DNA of 64,000 nt from Gammaproteobacteria bacterium (lineage in GTDB: Bacteria; Pseudomonadota; Gammaproteobacteria; Steroidobacterales; Steroidobacteraceae): NCBI GenBank assembly GCA_016707425.1, contig JADJHU010000015.1, forward strand, positions 372,001 through 436,000. The letters are read 5' to 3'. Positions 52,690 to 61,720 of the stretch are shown here, one piece after another (the stretch's first letter is position 1; the number at the start of each line of letters is the position of its first letter). Made by a program: the position numbers and the translations under genes. The notes below the pieces were generated by a model, which was not told the origin of the DNA, made no database searches, and worked only from the letters and a program-made list of their open reading frames with translations.

Positions 52690-53528
52690 CCGCCAGGGCG
52701 CCCGCACCGAGACGCTTCTTCGAGCTGCTGCGCGCCTCCGCCACGGCGCACGGCTCGCTGGTCTGCGTCGGGCTCGATCCGGAGCCGGCACGCTTCCCCG
52801 TGCATCTGCGCGGTCGGCCGCGCGCGATACTGGAGTTCAGCCGCGCCATCGTGGATGCCACCTGCGATCTCGTCTGTGCCTACAAGCCGCAGATCGCGCA
52901 CTTCGCCGCGGAGCGCGCCGAGGAGCAGCTCGAGGAGCTCATTGGCTACATCCAGGAACACGCACCCTCCGTGCCCGTGATCCTGGACGCCAAGCGCGGC
53001 GACATCGGCAGCACGGCCGGGCGTTATGCGCGGGAGGCCTTCGAGCGCTACCGCGCCGATGCCGTCACCGTGAATCCCTATCTCGGGCACGATTCGGTCG
53101 AGCCCTTCCTGGCGCATGCCGACAAGGGCGTCGTCGTGCTCTGCCGCACCTCGAATCCGGGCGCACGCGAGCTCCAGGATCTCGAGATCGGCGGTCGCAG
53201 GCTCTACCGCATCGTCGCCGAGCGCGTCGCCACCGAATGGAATGCACGCGGAAACTGTCTTCTGGTCGTAGGCGCGACCTATCCCCGCGAGCTCGCCGAG
53301 ATCCGCAGCTGCACCGGCAGCATGCCCTTTCTCGTACCCGGCGTCGGTGCGCAGGGTGCGGACGTTGCGGAAGTGCTCGCGAACGGCCAGGCGCCCGGCG
53401 GCGGCGGACTCATCATCAGCTCCTCGCGCGCGATCCTCTATGCCGGCACGGGAGAGGATTTCGCCGCCGCGGCACGGCATGCGACACTTGCGCTTCGCGA
53501 CCAGATCGAACTGGCACGGGCCACATAA
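52686..53528 (+). CDS. pyrF: Orotidine 5'-phosphate decarboxylase (type 2)
   Basis: PyrF makes UMP from OMP. The catalytic D-A-K-R-G-D-I-G-S-T motif is near residue 97, with V-N-P-Y-L-G-H-D-S-V-E-P-F, R-T-S-N-P-G-A and V-G-A-T-Y-P following. These and the ~280-residue length mark subfamily 2 rather than the shorter type 1 enzyme of E. coli. The GTG at 52686 overlaps the uvrD stop (GTGA); the longest frame overlaps uvrD more and was rejected. Confidence 0.94.
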   Translation: MTARAPAPRRFFELLRASATAHGSLVCVGLDPEPARFPVHLRGRPRAILEFSRAIVDATCDLVCAYKPQIAHFAAERAEEQLEELIGYIQEHAPSVPVILDAKRGDIGSTAGRYAREAFERYRADAVTVNPYLGHDSVEPFLAHADKGVVVLCRTSNPGARELQDLEIGGRRLYRIVAERVATEWNARGNCLLVVGATYPRELAEIRSCTGSMPFLVPGVGAQGADVAEVLANGQAPGGGGLIISSSRAILYAGTGEDFAAAARHATLALRDQIELARAT

Positions 53529-53540
53529 CAGGCACACGGC

Positions 53541-54914
53541 ATGAAGATCGTGATTCTCGGCGCCGGACAGGTGGGACGCACCGCTGCCTATCACCTCTCG
53601 CGCGAAGAGGCCAACGAAGTCACGGTCGTGGACGTGCACGAAGACATCCTGCGCGATCTGCAGGACCGGCTCGACATCCGCACCGTGGTGGGCAATGCCG
53701 CCTATCCCTCGATCCTGGAAGCCGCCGGTGCTGCCGAGGCCGACATCCTCATCGCGCTCACGAGCAGCGATGAAGTGAACATGATGGCCTGCGAAGTGGC
53801 GTACACGCTCTATCGCACCCCCACCAAGATCGCACGCATCCGCTCGGCGGAATACACCAGCCGGCCGCAGCTCTTCAGCGACGAGGCACTCTCGGTGGAC
53901 GTCTGGATCAGCCCCGAGCAGCTGGTGACGGAGTACGTCGAGCGACTCATCCACTATCCGGGCGCGCTCCAGGTGCTGGACTTTGCCGACGGCCGGGTGC
54001 GCCTCGTCGGTGTCCGTGCGCTGAAGGGCGGACTGCTCGTCGGTCAGCAGCTGCGTACGCTGCGCGAGCACATGCCGCGCAGCGAGGCACGGGTCGTCGC
54101 CATCTACCGCAGCGGGCGCAGCATCGCCCCTGAGGGCGAAACCGTCATCGAGGACGGGGACGAGGTGTTCTTCCTGGCCGCGCGCGACGACATCAGGCGT
54201 GTGCTCACCGAGATGCGCCGCGAGGAGAACCCCGTGAAGCGCGTGGTGATCGCGGGCGGCGGCAACATCGGCTTCCGGCTGGCGCGGGCACTGGACCGCA
54301 ACAACCAGGTGAAACTCATCGAGCGCGACGCCGGCCGGGCTCGCCGCGCGAGCGAGCTCCTCGAGAACACGATCGTGCTGAACGGCGACGCCGCGGACGA
54401 GGAGCTGCTCATCGAGGAGAACATCGACAGCACCGATGTCTTCGTCGCGCTCACCAACTCGGAGGAGGCGAACATCCTCTCGGCCATGCTCGCCCGGCGT
54501 CTCGGCGCCCACAAGGTGATGGCGCTCATCAACAGGCCGTCCTACGCCGAGCTCATGGAAAGCGGCAGCATCGACGTGGCGATCTCGCCGCAGACCATCA
54601 CCATCGGCTCACTGCTCGCACACGTGCGCCGCGGCGATGTCGTGCGGGTGCATTCCCTGCGCCGCGGCGCGGCGGAGGCAATCGAGGCAATCGTGCACGG
54701 CAATGCCGTCACTTCACGCGTCATCGGGCGACGCATCGATCAGATGCGGCTTCCGCAAGGCGCCTCCATCGGCGCCGTCGTGCGTGGCGAGGACGTGATC
54801 ATGGCGCACCACGATACGGTCGTGCAGGCCGACGATCACGTCATTCTCTTCCTCGCCGACCGGCGGCACGTGGAACAGGTCGGCCGTCTGTTCCTCGGAA
54901 ACGGCTCACGCTGA
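53541..54914 (+). CDS. trkA: Trk potassium uptake system, NAD-binding protein TrkA
   Basis: TrkA is the cytosolic gate-keeper of the TrkH/TrkG potassium channel. Two tandem RCK units are visible, each with a Rossmann start (I-L-G-A-G-Q-V-G-R-T-A at residue 5; I-A-G-G-G-N-I-G-F-R-L-A near 237) and a small RCK_C domain. The 457-residue length equals E. coli TrkA. It is followed after 3 nt by trkH, making a regulator-channel operon. Confidence 0.96.
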   Translation: MKIVILGAGQVGRTAAYHLSREEANEVTVVDVHEDILRDLQDRLDIRTVVGNAAYPSILEAAGAAEADILIALTSSDEVNMMACEVAYTLYRTPTKIARIRSAEYTSRPQLFSDEALSVDVWISPEQLVTEYVERLIHYPGALQVLDFADGRVRLVGVRALKGGLLVGQQLRTLREHMPRSEARVVAIYRSGRSIAPEGETVIEDGDEVFFLAARDDIRRVLTEMRREENPVKRVVIAGGGNIGFRLARALDRNNQVKLIERDAGRARRASELLENTIVLNGDAADEELLIEENIDSTDVFVALTNSEEANILSAMLARRLGAHKVMALINRPSYAELMESGSIDVAISPQTITIGSLLAHVRRGDVVRVHSLRRGAAEAIEAIVHGNAVTSRVIGRRIDQMRLPQGASIGAVVRGEDVIMAHHDTVVQADDHVILFLADRRHVEQVGRLFLGNGSR

Positions 54915-54917
54915 GAG

Positions 54918-56372
54918 ATGCGCGTGCTCGCCGTCGCGCATGTCCTCGGCCTGATCCTCGCCACTTTCGGGGCACTCTACCTGCTGCCGCTCGGCTGGTC
55001 GCTCTTCGCCGGCGACGGAACGTTCTACGATTTCCTGATCGCCGCGATCCTGAACGTCATGTTCGGTCTCGGGCTCGCCTTCGCCACGCGCCGGCGGGCC
55101 CGCGAGCTCAAGCCCCGTGACGGCTTCATGCTCGTGACTCTGGCCTGGGCGCTGATGGCGGCCTCGGCGACCGTACCGCTGCTGCTGGTGCTACCGGGTC
55201 TCTCTTTCACGGATGCCTTCTTCGAGACAGTGTCCGGCCTCACGACCACGGGCGCGACCGTGCTCACGGGACTCGATACACTGCCACCGTCGATCAACCT
55301 GTGGCGGTGCTCCCTGCACTGGTTCGGCGGACTCGGGATCATCGTGCTGGCCGTGGCGATCCTCCCCATGCTCGGCGTCGGCGGCATGCAGCTCTACCGG
55401 GCCGAGACGCCAGGGCCGGTGAAGGACGAGAAACTCACGCCGCGCATTACCGAGACCGCAAAGTCGCTCTGGCTTGCCTATTTCGTGATCACCGTGGTCG
55501 GCATCCTGGCGCTGCGCGCCTGCGGCATGAGCTGGCTGGACGCGATCTGTCACTCCTTCTCCGCGATGGGCCTCGGCGGGTTCTCCACACACGATCTGAA
55601 CGTCGGCTGGTTCAACTCGGCGGCCGTCGAGGTCGTGCTCACGGTGCTGATGCTGCTCGCCTCGCTGAACTTCGCGCGCCATTTCGTGGCGCTGAAACGC
55701 CTGAGCCTGAAGCCCTACATGCAGGATGCCGAGGCGAAGGCCGTGTTCGTCGTCATCGGTGCGAGCGTGCTGGGCATCACCGTGCTGCTCGTGGTCAACG
55801 GCACCTACCCGGCCTTCGGCACGGCCCTGCGGCATGCGGCCTTCAACGTCGTGTCGATGGCGAGCACCACCGGCTTCGTGTCCCAGAACTTCGAGCTCTG
55901 GCCGGGTTTCGCGCCGATATGGATGCTGCTGCTGTCCTCCATCGTGTGCAGCACGGGTTCCACGGGCGGCGGCATCAAGATGTTCCGCACACTGCTGCTG
56001 GTGCGCCATGCGATCCGGGAGCTGAAGCTCCTCGTGCACCCGAATGCGGTGGTCCCGGTGCGCATCGCCGGGCACGTCGTCCCCGACCGTATCATCCACT
56101 CGGTGCTCGCCTTCATCTTTCTCTATTTCTGGACCATCGCGACGCTCACCTTCGGCCTGCTGCTCACCGGACTCGATTTCCCGAGCTCGCTGGGCGCCGT
56201 CGTCGCGGAAATCAACAACCTGGGCCCGGGGCTCGGCAAGGTCGGCCCGGCAATGACCTACGCGCCACTTACCGACGTGCAGACCTGGATCTGTACCGCG
56301 GCCATGCTCCTCGGGCGTCTCGAGATCTTCACGGTGCTGGTACTCTTCACGCCGGCGTTCTGGCGCAAGTAA
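54918..56372 (+). CDS. trkH: Trk potassium channel subunit TrkH
   Basis: TrkH forms the K+ conducting pore in the inner membrane. The 484-residue protein has about ten membrane segments and four selectivity-filter-like repeats: V-S-G-L-T-T-T-G-A, S-A-M-G-L-G-G-F-S, A-S-T-T-G-F-V-S, and N-N-L-G-P-G-L-G. The gating-loop motif S-T-G-S-T-G-G-G-I-K lies between them. The start at ATG 54918 is immediately after trkA. Length is typical of TrkH/TrkG. Confidence 0.96.
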   Translation: MRVLAVAHVLGLILATFGALYLLPLGWSLFAGDGTFYDFLIAAILNVMFGLGLAFATRRRARELKPRDGFMLVTLAWALMAASATVPLLLVLPGLSFTDAFFETVSGLTTTGATVLTGLDTLPPSINLWRCSLHWFGGLGIIVLAVAILPMLGVGGMQLYRAETPGPVKDEKLTPRITETAKSLWLAYFVITVVGILALRACGMSWLDAICHSFSAMGLGGFSTHDLNVGWFNSAAVEVVLTVLMLLASLNFARHFVALKRLSLKPYMQDAEAKAVFVVIGASVLGITVLLVVNGTYPAFGTALRHAAFNVVSMASTTGFVSQNFELWPGFAPIWMLLLSSIVCSTGSTGGGIKMFRTLLLVRHAIRELKLLVHPNAVVPVRIAGHVVPDRIIHSVLAFIFLYFWTIATLTFGLLLTGLDFPSSLGAVVAEINNLGPGLGKVGPAMTYAPLTDVQTWICTAAMLLGRLEIFTVLVLFTPAFWRK

Positions 56373-56454
56373 GCGCAGCGCGGAACCGATACACTGGACG
56401 CCGCGTTTCCCCACACACCTGCCAAGAGTCATTCACACCGCGAGGTCTGCCCAG

Positions 56455-57066
56455 ATGCCCCAGTACACCCTTCCCGACCTGCCCTACGATTTTGGCGCGC
56501 TCGAGCCGCACGTCTCCGCGGCCATACTCGAGCTCCACCATGGCAAGCATCACAAGGCCTACGTCGATGGCGCCAACAAAGTGCTCGAGCAGCTCGATGC
56601 GGCGCGTCGCGGAAACGATGCGGTCCATGTCGGCGCCCTCGAGCGGATGCTGGCCTTTCACGTGTCGGGTCACGTCCTGCACAGCCTCTTCTGGGAGAAC
56701 CTCTCACCCAAGGGCGGCGGTGAACCGACCGGCGAGCTGCTCCAGGGGATTCAGCGGGACTTCGGCGACTTCCGTGGCTTCCGCCAGCAGCTCACGCAGG
56801 CGGCCAGCACGATCATGGGCTCAGGATGGGCCATGCTCGCGTGGGAACCGGTGGGTGCCCGCCTGCTGACGCTCCAGGTGCACGACCACCAGTCGAGTAC
56901 CGCCCAGGGTGCGGTTCCGCTGCTGGTCTTCGATGCGTGGGAGCACGCGTACTATCTCCAGTACCGGAACGAGAAGGCGAAGTTTTTCGAAGCGCTCTGG
57001 AACGTCGTCAACTGGGGTGACGTGGCGCAGCGCTACACGCGCGCACGCCCCTCCGGTCGTCACTGA
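56455..57066 (+). CDS. Superoxide dismutase, Fe/Mn type
   Basis: A cytoplasmic SOD. The metal ligands are the His in E-L-H-H-G-K-H-H near residue 27, His in V-S-G-H-V-L-H near residue 75, and D-x-W-E-H at D-A-W-E-H-A-Y near residue 160. The sequence L-Q-V-H-D-H-Q-S and the F-W-N-V-V-N-W-x-D-V ending resemble actinobacterial/archaeal SODs (Y-D-H-Q) more than E. coli SodA or SodB. Metal preference is therefore open, and transfer from another phylum is possible. It is separated from trkH by 82 nt and followed by the psiF-like gene. Confidence 0.93.
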   Translation: MPQYTLPDLPYDFGALEPHVSAAILELHHGKHHKAYVDGANKVLEQLDAARRGNDAVHVGALERMLAFHVSGHVLHSLFWENLSPKGGGEPTGELLQGIQRDFGDFRGFRQQLTQAASTIMGSGWAMLAWEPVGARLLTLQVHDHQSSTAQGAVPLLVFDAWEHAYYLQYRNEKAKFFEALWNVVNWGDVAQRYTRARPSGRH

Positions 57067-57079
57067 GAGGAGATCTGGC

Positions 57080-57352
57080 ATGGTTCAGATGAAACACCTG
57101 CTCCTTGTCGCGGCACTCGCACTCGCAGCCGCAGGTACGCTCGCGCAGGCGGCGGAGTCCGCCTGTGAAGCGAAGGCGATGGAGAAGCATCTCTCCGGCG
57201 CTGCGCGCACGAGCTTCATCACGAAATGCGAAAAGGACGCGAAAGTCGCCTCCGCGAAAGAGGTCTGCGAAGCCCAGGCGACGGAAAAGAAGCTGCACGG
57301 GGCCGCCCGGAAGAGCTTCACGAAGAAGTGCGTCGCTGACGCTGCAAAGTAA
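57080..57352 (+). CDS. PsiF-repeat periplasmic protein
   Basis: A small exported protein of 90 residues. The signal peptide (residues ~4-24, L-L-L-V-A-A-L-A-L-A-A-A) ends A-Q-A. Two PsiF repeats follow, each with the pattern C-E-A-x-A-x-x-K-x-L-x-G-A-A-R-x-S-F-x-x-K-C, so each repeat carries two cysteines that may pair in the periplasm. Relatives are induced by phosphate starvation in E. coli; the function is unknown. GAGGAG lies 8 nt before the ATG. Possibly co-transcribed with the SOD gene (13 nt gap). Confidence 0.9.
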   Translation: MVQMKHLLLVAALALAAAGTLAQAAESACEAKAMEKHLSGAARTSFITKCEKDAKVASAKEVCEAQATEKKLHGAARKSFTKKCVADAAK

Positions 57353-57359
57353 CCCGAAC

Positions 57360-57390
57360 GGTGCCGGGGGTCCTGTGTATCCCCGGCACC
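57360..57390. terminator. Strong hairpin between convergent psiF-like and CBS genes
   Basis: GGTGCCGGGG and CCCCGGCACC form a perfect 10-bp stem around an 11-nt loop, 8 nt after the PsiF stop and 9 nt before the CBS stop on the opposite strand. No T tract follows in either direction, so it is a hairpin serving both genes rather than a canonical intrinsic terminator. Confidence 0.6.
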
Positions 57391-57398
57391 GCCCGCGG

Positions 57399-57827
57399 TC
57401 AGCGGTGAATGTACGCCTCGAGGTGCTCGATGGTGCGCTGCTGGTCCTCGATCACGGCCTTCACCAGGTCGCCGATCGACACCACACCGATCACCTGACC
57501 CCTGTCGAGGACCGGCAGGTGACGCACCCGCCTGGCCGTGACGATACGCATGCATTCGTCCACCGTCTGCTCAGGTGTGACGGTGATGACGGGTGAAGTC
57601 ATGATCTGCCAGACGGGCGTCTCGCTGGAGGAGCGCCCGAGCAGCACGACCTTGCGGGCGTAGTCGCGCTCGGAGACGATCCCGACGAGCGATTCCCCCT
57701 GCATGACGAGCATCGCACCGATGTAATGCCGGGCCATGAGCTCGATGGCTGCGCGCACCGGCTCCTCCGGGCCAAGAGAGTGGATCGTGTGGCCCTTGTC
57801 TTCGAGCAGCTGCCGGACTGTCACCAT
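57399..57827 (-). CDS. CBS-domain protein
   Basis: A 142-residue cytosolic protein made of two CBS motifs (M-A-R-H-Y-I-G-A-M-L-V in the first; R-R-V-R-H-L-P-V-L-D-R-G-Q-V-I-G-V-V-S-I-G-D in the second), which bind adenine nucleotides as an energy or redox sensor in other proteins. It has no attached catalytic domain. The ATG at 57827 with GAGGAGG upstream replaces a longer spurious frame. It lies downstream of nfeD and may be in the same transcript. Confidence 0.88.
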   Translation of the reverse strand: MVTVRQLLEDKGHTIHSLGPEEPVRAAIELMARHYIGAMLVMQGESLVGIVSERDYARKVVLLGRSSSETPVWQIMTSPVITVTPEQTVDECMRIVTARRVRHLPVLDRGQVIGVVSIGDLVKAVIEDQQRTIEHLEAYIHR

Positions 57828-57912
57828 GGCGGCCTCCTCGCTCCCCGGCCAATCTTGTAGCGCGACCCGCGCCGCGCTGCAAGCCACGGCCGCCGGCACG
57901 GGGTTCTCCGGA

Positions 57913-58371
57913 TCAGGCCCGGCCTTGCTGGACCGGCTCCACCTGCAGCACCGTGCCGTCGGCACCGGTGACCCGCACACGCGCGCCGGCGGGCGCATCG
58001 GGTCCGCTCACTTTCCACACGGTATCCCCCGCCCGCACTTTGCCGGAGCCGTGCTCGATCGGCTCGATGAGCTCGAGCTCCTGGCCGAGGTGCTCGAGAC
58101 CCCGCCGGTTGAGAGCCGGCTGCACCGAGGTTTCCGGCTGGCGCCGCGCGTGGCGGCGATAGACGAGGATCGCCACCACTCCGAGCACCCCGAAGAGCAC
58201 GAGCTGCAGCTGCCAGGGAATCGCCACGAGGAGCAGCAGCGCACCGACGACCAGCGCGGAAGCGGCGAACCAGATGGCCACGGCTCCGGGCATGAAGGTC
58301 TCGACCGCCGCGAGCACGGCCGCGAGCACCCACCAGTGCCACCACTCCAGGTGCGCGAGAAAATCCATCAT
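57913..58371 (-). CDS. NfeD-like membrane protein
   Basis: A 152-residue protein with two hydrophobic segments near the N-terminus (about residues 10-30 and 35-65) and a C-terminal OB-fold (G-K-V-R-A-G-D-T-V-W-K-V). This is the NfeDb/YbbK type that always accompanies an SPFH protein. Its start overlaps the SPFH stop by 4 nt, so the two are translated together and probably form one membrane microdomain complex. Confidence 0.9.
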   Translation of the reverse strand: MMDFLAHLEWWHWWVLAAVLAAVETFMPGAVAIWFAASALVVGALLLLVAIPWQLQLVLFGVLGVVAILVYRRHARRQPETSVQPALNRRGLEHLGQELELIEPIEHGSGKVRAGDTVWKVSGPDAPAGARVRVTGADGTVLQVEPVQQGRA

Positions 58372-59303
58372 CGCCGTGGCGCCGACTGCTGGCGCTCCAT
58401 CGCCGCCTTCGCGAGCTCGGCGATGCCGCCGATCGCACCGATCACGTTCGCCGCCTCGACCGGCAGGAAGAATACCTTCTGGTTGGGCGACTGGGCGATG
58501 TCGCGCAGCGCCTCGACGTACTTCTGCGCCACGAAGTAGTTGATCGCCTGCACATCACCCTGGGCGATCGCCTGCGACACCATGGCGGTGGCACGCGCTT
58601 CAGCCTGTGCGGCACGCTCGCGCGCCTCGGCGTCGCGGAAGGCGGCTTCCTTGCGGCCCTCGGCTGCGAGCATCACGGCCTGCTTCTCGCCTTCGGCCTT
58701 GAGGATGGCTGCCTGGCGCAGCCCCTCGGCCTCGAGCACGTTGGCGCGCTTGTCGCGCTCGGCCTTCATCTGCCGCGCCATGGACTCCACCAGATCCGCG
58801 GGCGGCTTGATGTCCTTGATCTCGATGCGTGTCACCTTGATGCCCCAGGGCGAAGTCGCGTCGTCCACGACCTTGAGCAGCCGATGGTTGATCTCGTCGC
58901 GCTTGGAGAGCGTCTCGTCGAGATCCAGCGCACCGACGACCGTGCGGATGTTGGTCAGCGTCAGGTTGACGATCGCCAGGCGCAGGTTGTCGACCTCATA
59001 GGCGGCCTTGGCCGCGTCGAGCACCTGGTAGAACACCACGGCGTCCACCGCGACCATCGCGTTGTCGCGCGTGATGACCTCCTGGCGCGGCACGTCCAGC
59101 ACCTGCTCCATCATGTTCATCTTGCGACCGATGCGCTCGAAGAAGGGCACGATCCAGTGGAAACCCGGATCCATGGTGCGCCGGAAGCGGCCGAAGCGCT
59201 CGAGCGTGTACTGATAGCCCTGCGGTACCGTCAGCCAGGCCTTCGCCGCGACCACGAGGATCGCGATGAGGATGACGACTGGAAAGATACTGATATCGAA
59301 CAT
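58368..59303 (-). CDS. SPFH/Band-7 membrane protein (QmcA-like)
   Basis: A flotillin-like inner-membrane protein of 311 residues. It has one N-terminal membrane anchor (V-V-I-L-I-A-I-L-V-V-A-A), the SPFH domain (V-P-Q-G-Y-Q-Y-T-L-E-R-F-G-R-F, D-P-G-F-H-W-I-V-P-F), and a long Ala/Glu-rich coiled coil (A-E-G-L-R-Q-A-A-I-L-K-A-E-G-E-K-Q-A). The pair with NfeD matches E. coli qmcA-ybbJ. ATG 59303 was chosen as the family start (M-F-D-I-S-I-F-P-V); the longest frame adds 24 residues. Confidence 0.93.
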   Translation of the reverse strand: MFDISIFPVVILIAILVVAAKAWLTVPQGYQYTLERFGRFRRTMDPGFHWIVPFFERIGRKMNMMEQVLDVPRQEVITRDNAMVAVDAVVFYQVLDAAKAAYEVDNLRLAIVNLTLTNIRTVVGALDLDETLSKRDEINHRLLKVVDDATSPWGIKVTRIEIKDIKPPADLVESMARQMKAERDKRANVLEAEGLRQAAILKAEGEKQAVMLAAEGRKEAAFRDAEARERAAQAEARATAMVSQAIAQGDVQAINYFVAQKYVEALRDIAQSPNQKVFFLPVEAANVIGAIGGIAELAKAAMERQQSAPRR

Positions 59304-59518
59304 CGTATGGTCCCTCTGCGTGACAGGTGATGATAACTGCGCCAGCGCGTTCGACAACATGGCCGATCTATGCATACTGTGAGGCAGTCACGGGATTGAC
59401 GGCCTCGCACGGCCGGTCCCCGTTCGACCCGCAGCGTGGCCGCGGAATCCGTACACGGCTGCACAGCCTGAGGCTCCCCGGAGCCGCCGCGCTCGATGCG
59501 GCGTTCGAGGTAACCGTA

Positions 59519-60313
59519 TTGATCGAGAATCTTACCGACACGACCCCGGCTTCCGTCTGGGCACTCTTCCTGGATGTAGACGGCACGCTGCTCGACTTTG
59601 CCGCGCAACCTCACCGCGTAGTCGTTGCACCGGGACTGCCCGCGCTGCTCGCCCGGCTCCTGCGCGGATTCGACGGCGGTCTCGCGCTCGTCAGTGGTCG
59701 CCCGATCAGCGCGCTCGACCGGCTCTTTGCTCCCTACCGGTTTCCGGCGGCGGGCATCCATGGCCTCGAACGGCGCGATGCGGCGGGCCGCTGGCATTTC
59801 ACGGGGCTGGCTCCGGGTGCGCTCCAGCCCGCGCGACACGTTCTGAGTGCCGCCGTCCAAAACCACCCGGAACTGCTTCTCGAAGACAAGGGCCGCAGTC
59901 TTGCGCTGCACTACCGGCAGGCGCCGGCTCTCGCCGGAGCCGCGCTCGAAGCCGCCCGGGCGGCGCTCGCGGCTCTGCCTCCCGAAGCTCATCTGCAGCC
60001 CGGCCGTTTCGTCGTCGAGATCAAGAGCGGGGCGGCCGATAAAGGCACCGCGATTGCGCAGTTCATGGATGAAGCGCCCTTCTCCGGGCGCGTTCCCGTG
60101 ATGATCGGCGACGACCTCACGGATGAGGACGGGTTTGCCTGCGTCGAGGCACGCGGGGGTCATGCCATCGAGGTGGGAAGCGCCACTTCCGCGTCGGGTC
60201 CGGCGCCGCGCCGTCGTGCACGGCTGGCAAGCCCATCCGCACTGCGTGCATGGCTGCAGGACATTGCTGCCGGGCTCGCCGATGAAGCTGCGGCGCGGGA
60301 AGTGCGGCCGTGA
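59519..60313 (+). CDS. otsB: Trehalose-6-phosphate phosphatase
   Basis: OtsB removes phosphate from trehalose-6-phosphate. It is a HAD phosphatase with D-V-D-G-T-L-L-D-F at the start of the conserved part, S-G-R-P-I-S-A-L, E-I-K-S-G-A-A-D-K-G-T-A and G-D-D-L-T-D-E-D-G-F. The ATG of the longest frame (59327) would add ~64 residues without similarity. I chose TTG at 59519 because GAGG lies 8 nt upstream and the protein then starts ~17 residues before the HAD motif. Overlaps otsA (GTGA). Confidence 0.92.
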   Translation: MIENLTDTTPASVWALFLDVDGTLLDFAAQPHRVVVAPGLPALLARLLRGFDGGLALVSGRPISALDRLFAPYRFPAAGIHGLERRDAAGRWHFTGLAPGALQPARHVLSAAVQNHPELLLEDKGRSLALHYRQAPALAGAALEAARAALAALPPEAHLQPGRFVVEIKSGAADKGTAIAQFMDEAPFSGRVPVMIGDDLTDEDGFACVEARGGHAIEVGSATSASGPAPRRRARLASPSALRAWLQDIAAGLADEAAAREVRP

Positions 60314-61704
60314 GGCTCGTGTGCGTGTCGAACCGCGTCGCGCCACCGCGCCGCGGTGCGGCACCTGGCGGGCTCGCCGTCGGAGTGCTCGCGGCCCTGC
60401 GCCGCACGGGAGGACTCTGGTTCGGCTGGAGCGGCAACGCTGCCGGCGAGGGAGAGCGCGCCCCTGAGATCGTGGCCCGCGATGGAATTCGCTATGCCAC
60501 GATAGATCTGTGCGCGGAGGACATCGAGCGCTACTACAACGGTTACTGCAACGCCTCGCTGTGGCCGCTGTTTCACTACTTCCCGGGGCGTTTCGCCTAC
60601 GACGAGGAGAATTTCCAGGCCTACCAGCGCGTCAATGCGCGCTTCGCCACCGAACTCCTGAAGCTGCTTCGGCCGGGTGACCTCGTCTGGGTGCATGACT
60701 ATCACCTCATGCCCCTGGCGCGCATCCTGCGTGACCGGGGATTCAGCGGCCCGATCGGGTTCTTCCTGCACATCCCGTTTCCGCACGCGCAGGTGCTGCG
60801 TGTACTGCCCAACCACGAGACGCTGATGCGCGATCTCTGCTGCTACGACCTCGTCGGCCTGCAGACCCGCGACGACGTGCAGAGCTTCGTGTCGGCCGTC
60901 AGGCTCGCCTTCGGAGGAGCGGTGCGCTGCGACGACGGAAGACTCGACGTCGGCGGGCGCCGGGTGAGCGTCGGCACCTATCCCATCGGCGTGGACGTCG
61001 ACGCCATCCGGCAGGAAGCCGCACGCACGGTACAGGAGGAGACCGTGCAGCGGCTGATCGCGAGCCTCCTCGGACGCAGGCTGATCATCGGCGTGGATCG
61101 CCTCGATTACAGCAAGGGCCTGATCCAGCGCTTCGCGGCCTATGAACACTTTCTGGAGCACGACCCGGAGAGCCACGGTCGCGTGACGCTTCTGCAGATC
61201 GCGCCTCTCTCGCGCACCGACGTGCTGGCCTACACAGAGATCCGCCGCGCACTCGAGCAGGCCACCGGCAAGCTCAACGGGCGTCTGGCAGCGGCCGACT
61301 GGACGCCCGTGCGCTACCTGAACCGCAACTACTCGCATGCCACCCTGATGGGCTTCCTGCGTGCTGCGCACGTGGCACTGATCACGCCCGTACGCGACGG
61401 CATGAACCTCGTGGCGAAAGAGTACGTTGCTGCGCAGGATCCCGACGATCCGGGGGTGCTGGTGCTTTCGTCGCTCGCCGGTGCCGCGCACGAGCTGACC
61501 GGAGCGCTGCTCGCCAACCCCTACGACCGCAGGGGCATCGCAGAGGCACTGCGCGCCGCCCTGCACATGCCGCTTGCCGAGCGTCGCGAGCGTCACCGCG
61601 AAATGGCCGAAGTGCTGCGGCGCAATGACATCCATCGCTGGTCCGAGCGCTTCTGTCACGATCTTCAGGCGGCGGGCGCATACGGCCCTCCGGCCGCTGC
61701 GTGA
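60310..61704 (+). CDS. otsA: Trehalose-6-phosphate synthase
   Basis: OtsA joins UDP-glucose (or another NDP-glucose) and glucose-6-phosphate. It is a GT20 enzyme of 464 residues with the N-terminal L-V-C-V-S-N-R-V-A-P, W-F-G-W-S-G-N, W-V-H-D-Y-H-L-M-P-L, G-F-F-L-H-I-P-F-P, V-D-R-L-D-Y-S-K-G-L and G-M-N-L-V-A-K-E-Y. The GTG at 60310 overlaps the otsB stop. The otsBA pair provides osmotic and stress protection through trehalose. Confidence 0.96.
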   Translation: MRLVCVSNRVAPPRRGAAPGGLAVGVLAALRRTGGLWFGWSGNAAGEGERAPEIVARDGIRYATIDLCAEDIERYYNGYCNASLWPLFHYFPGRFAYDEENFQAYQRVNARFATELLKLLRPGDLVWVHDYHLMPLARILRDRGFSGPIGFFLHIPFPHAQVLRVLPNHETLMRDLCCYDLVGLQTRDDVQSFVSAVRLAFGGAVRCDDGRLDVGGRRVSVGTYPIGVDVDAIRQEAARTVQEETVQRLIASLLGRRLIIGVDRLDYSKGLIQRFAAYEHFLEHDPESHGRVTLLQIAPLSRTDVLAYTEIRRALEQATGKLNGRLAAADWTPVRYLNRNYSHATLMGFLRAAHVALITPVRDGMNLVAKEYVAAQDPDDPGVLVLSSLAGAAHELTGALLANPYDRRGIAEALRAALHMPLAERRERHREMAEVLRRNDIHRWSERFCHDLQAAGAYGPPAAA

Positions 61705-61720
61705 TGCAGCGCCGGGCGCC

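Noticed and set aside
52404..54512. 702-codon minus-strand frame across uvrD, pyrF and trkA
   Set aside because: It spans three intact genes on the other strand and has shadow composition.
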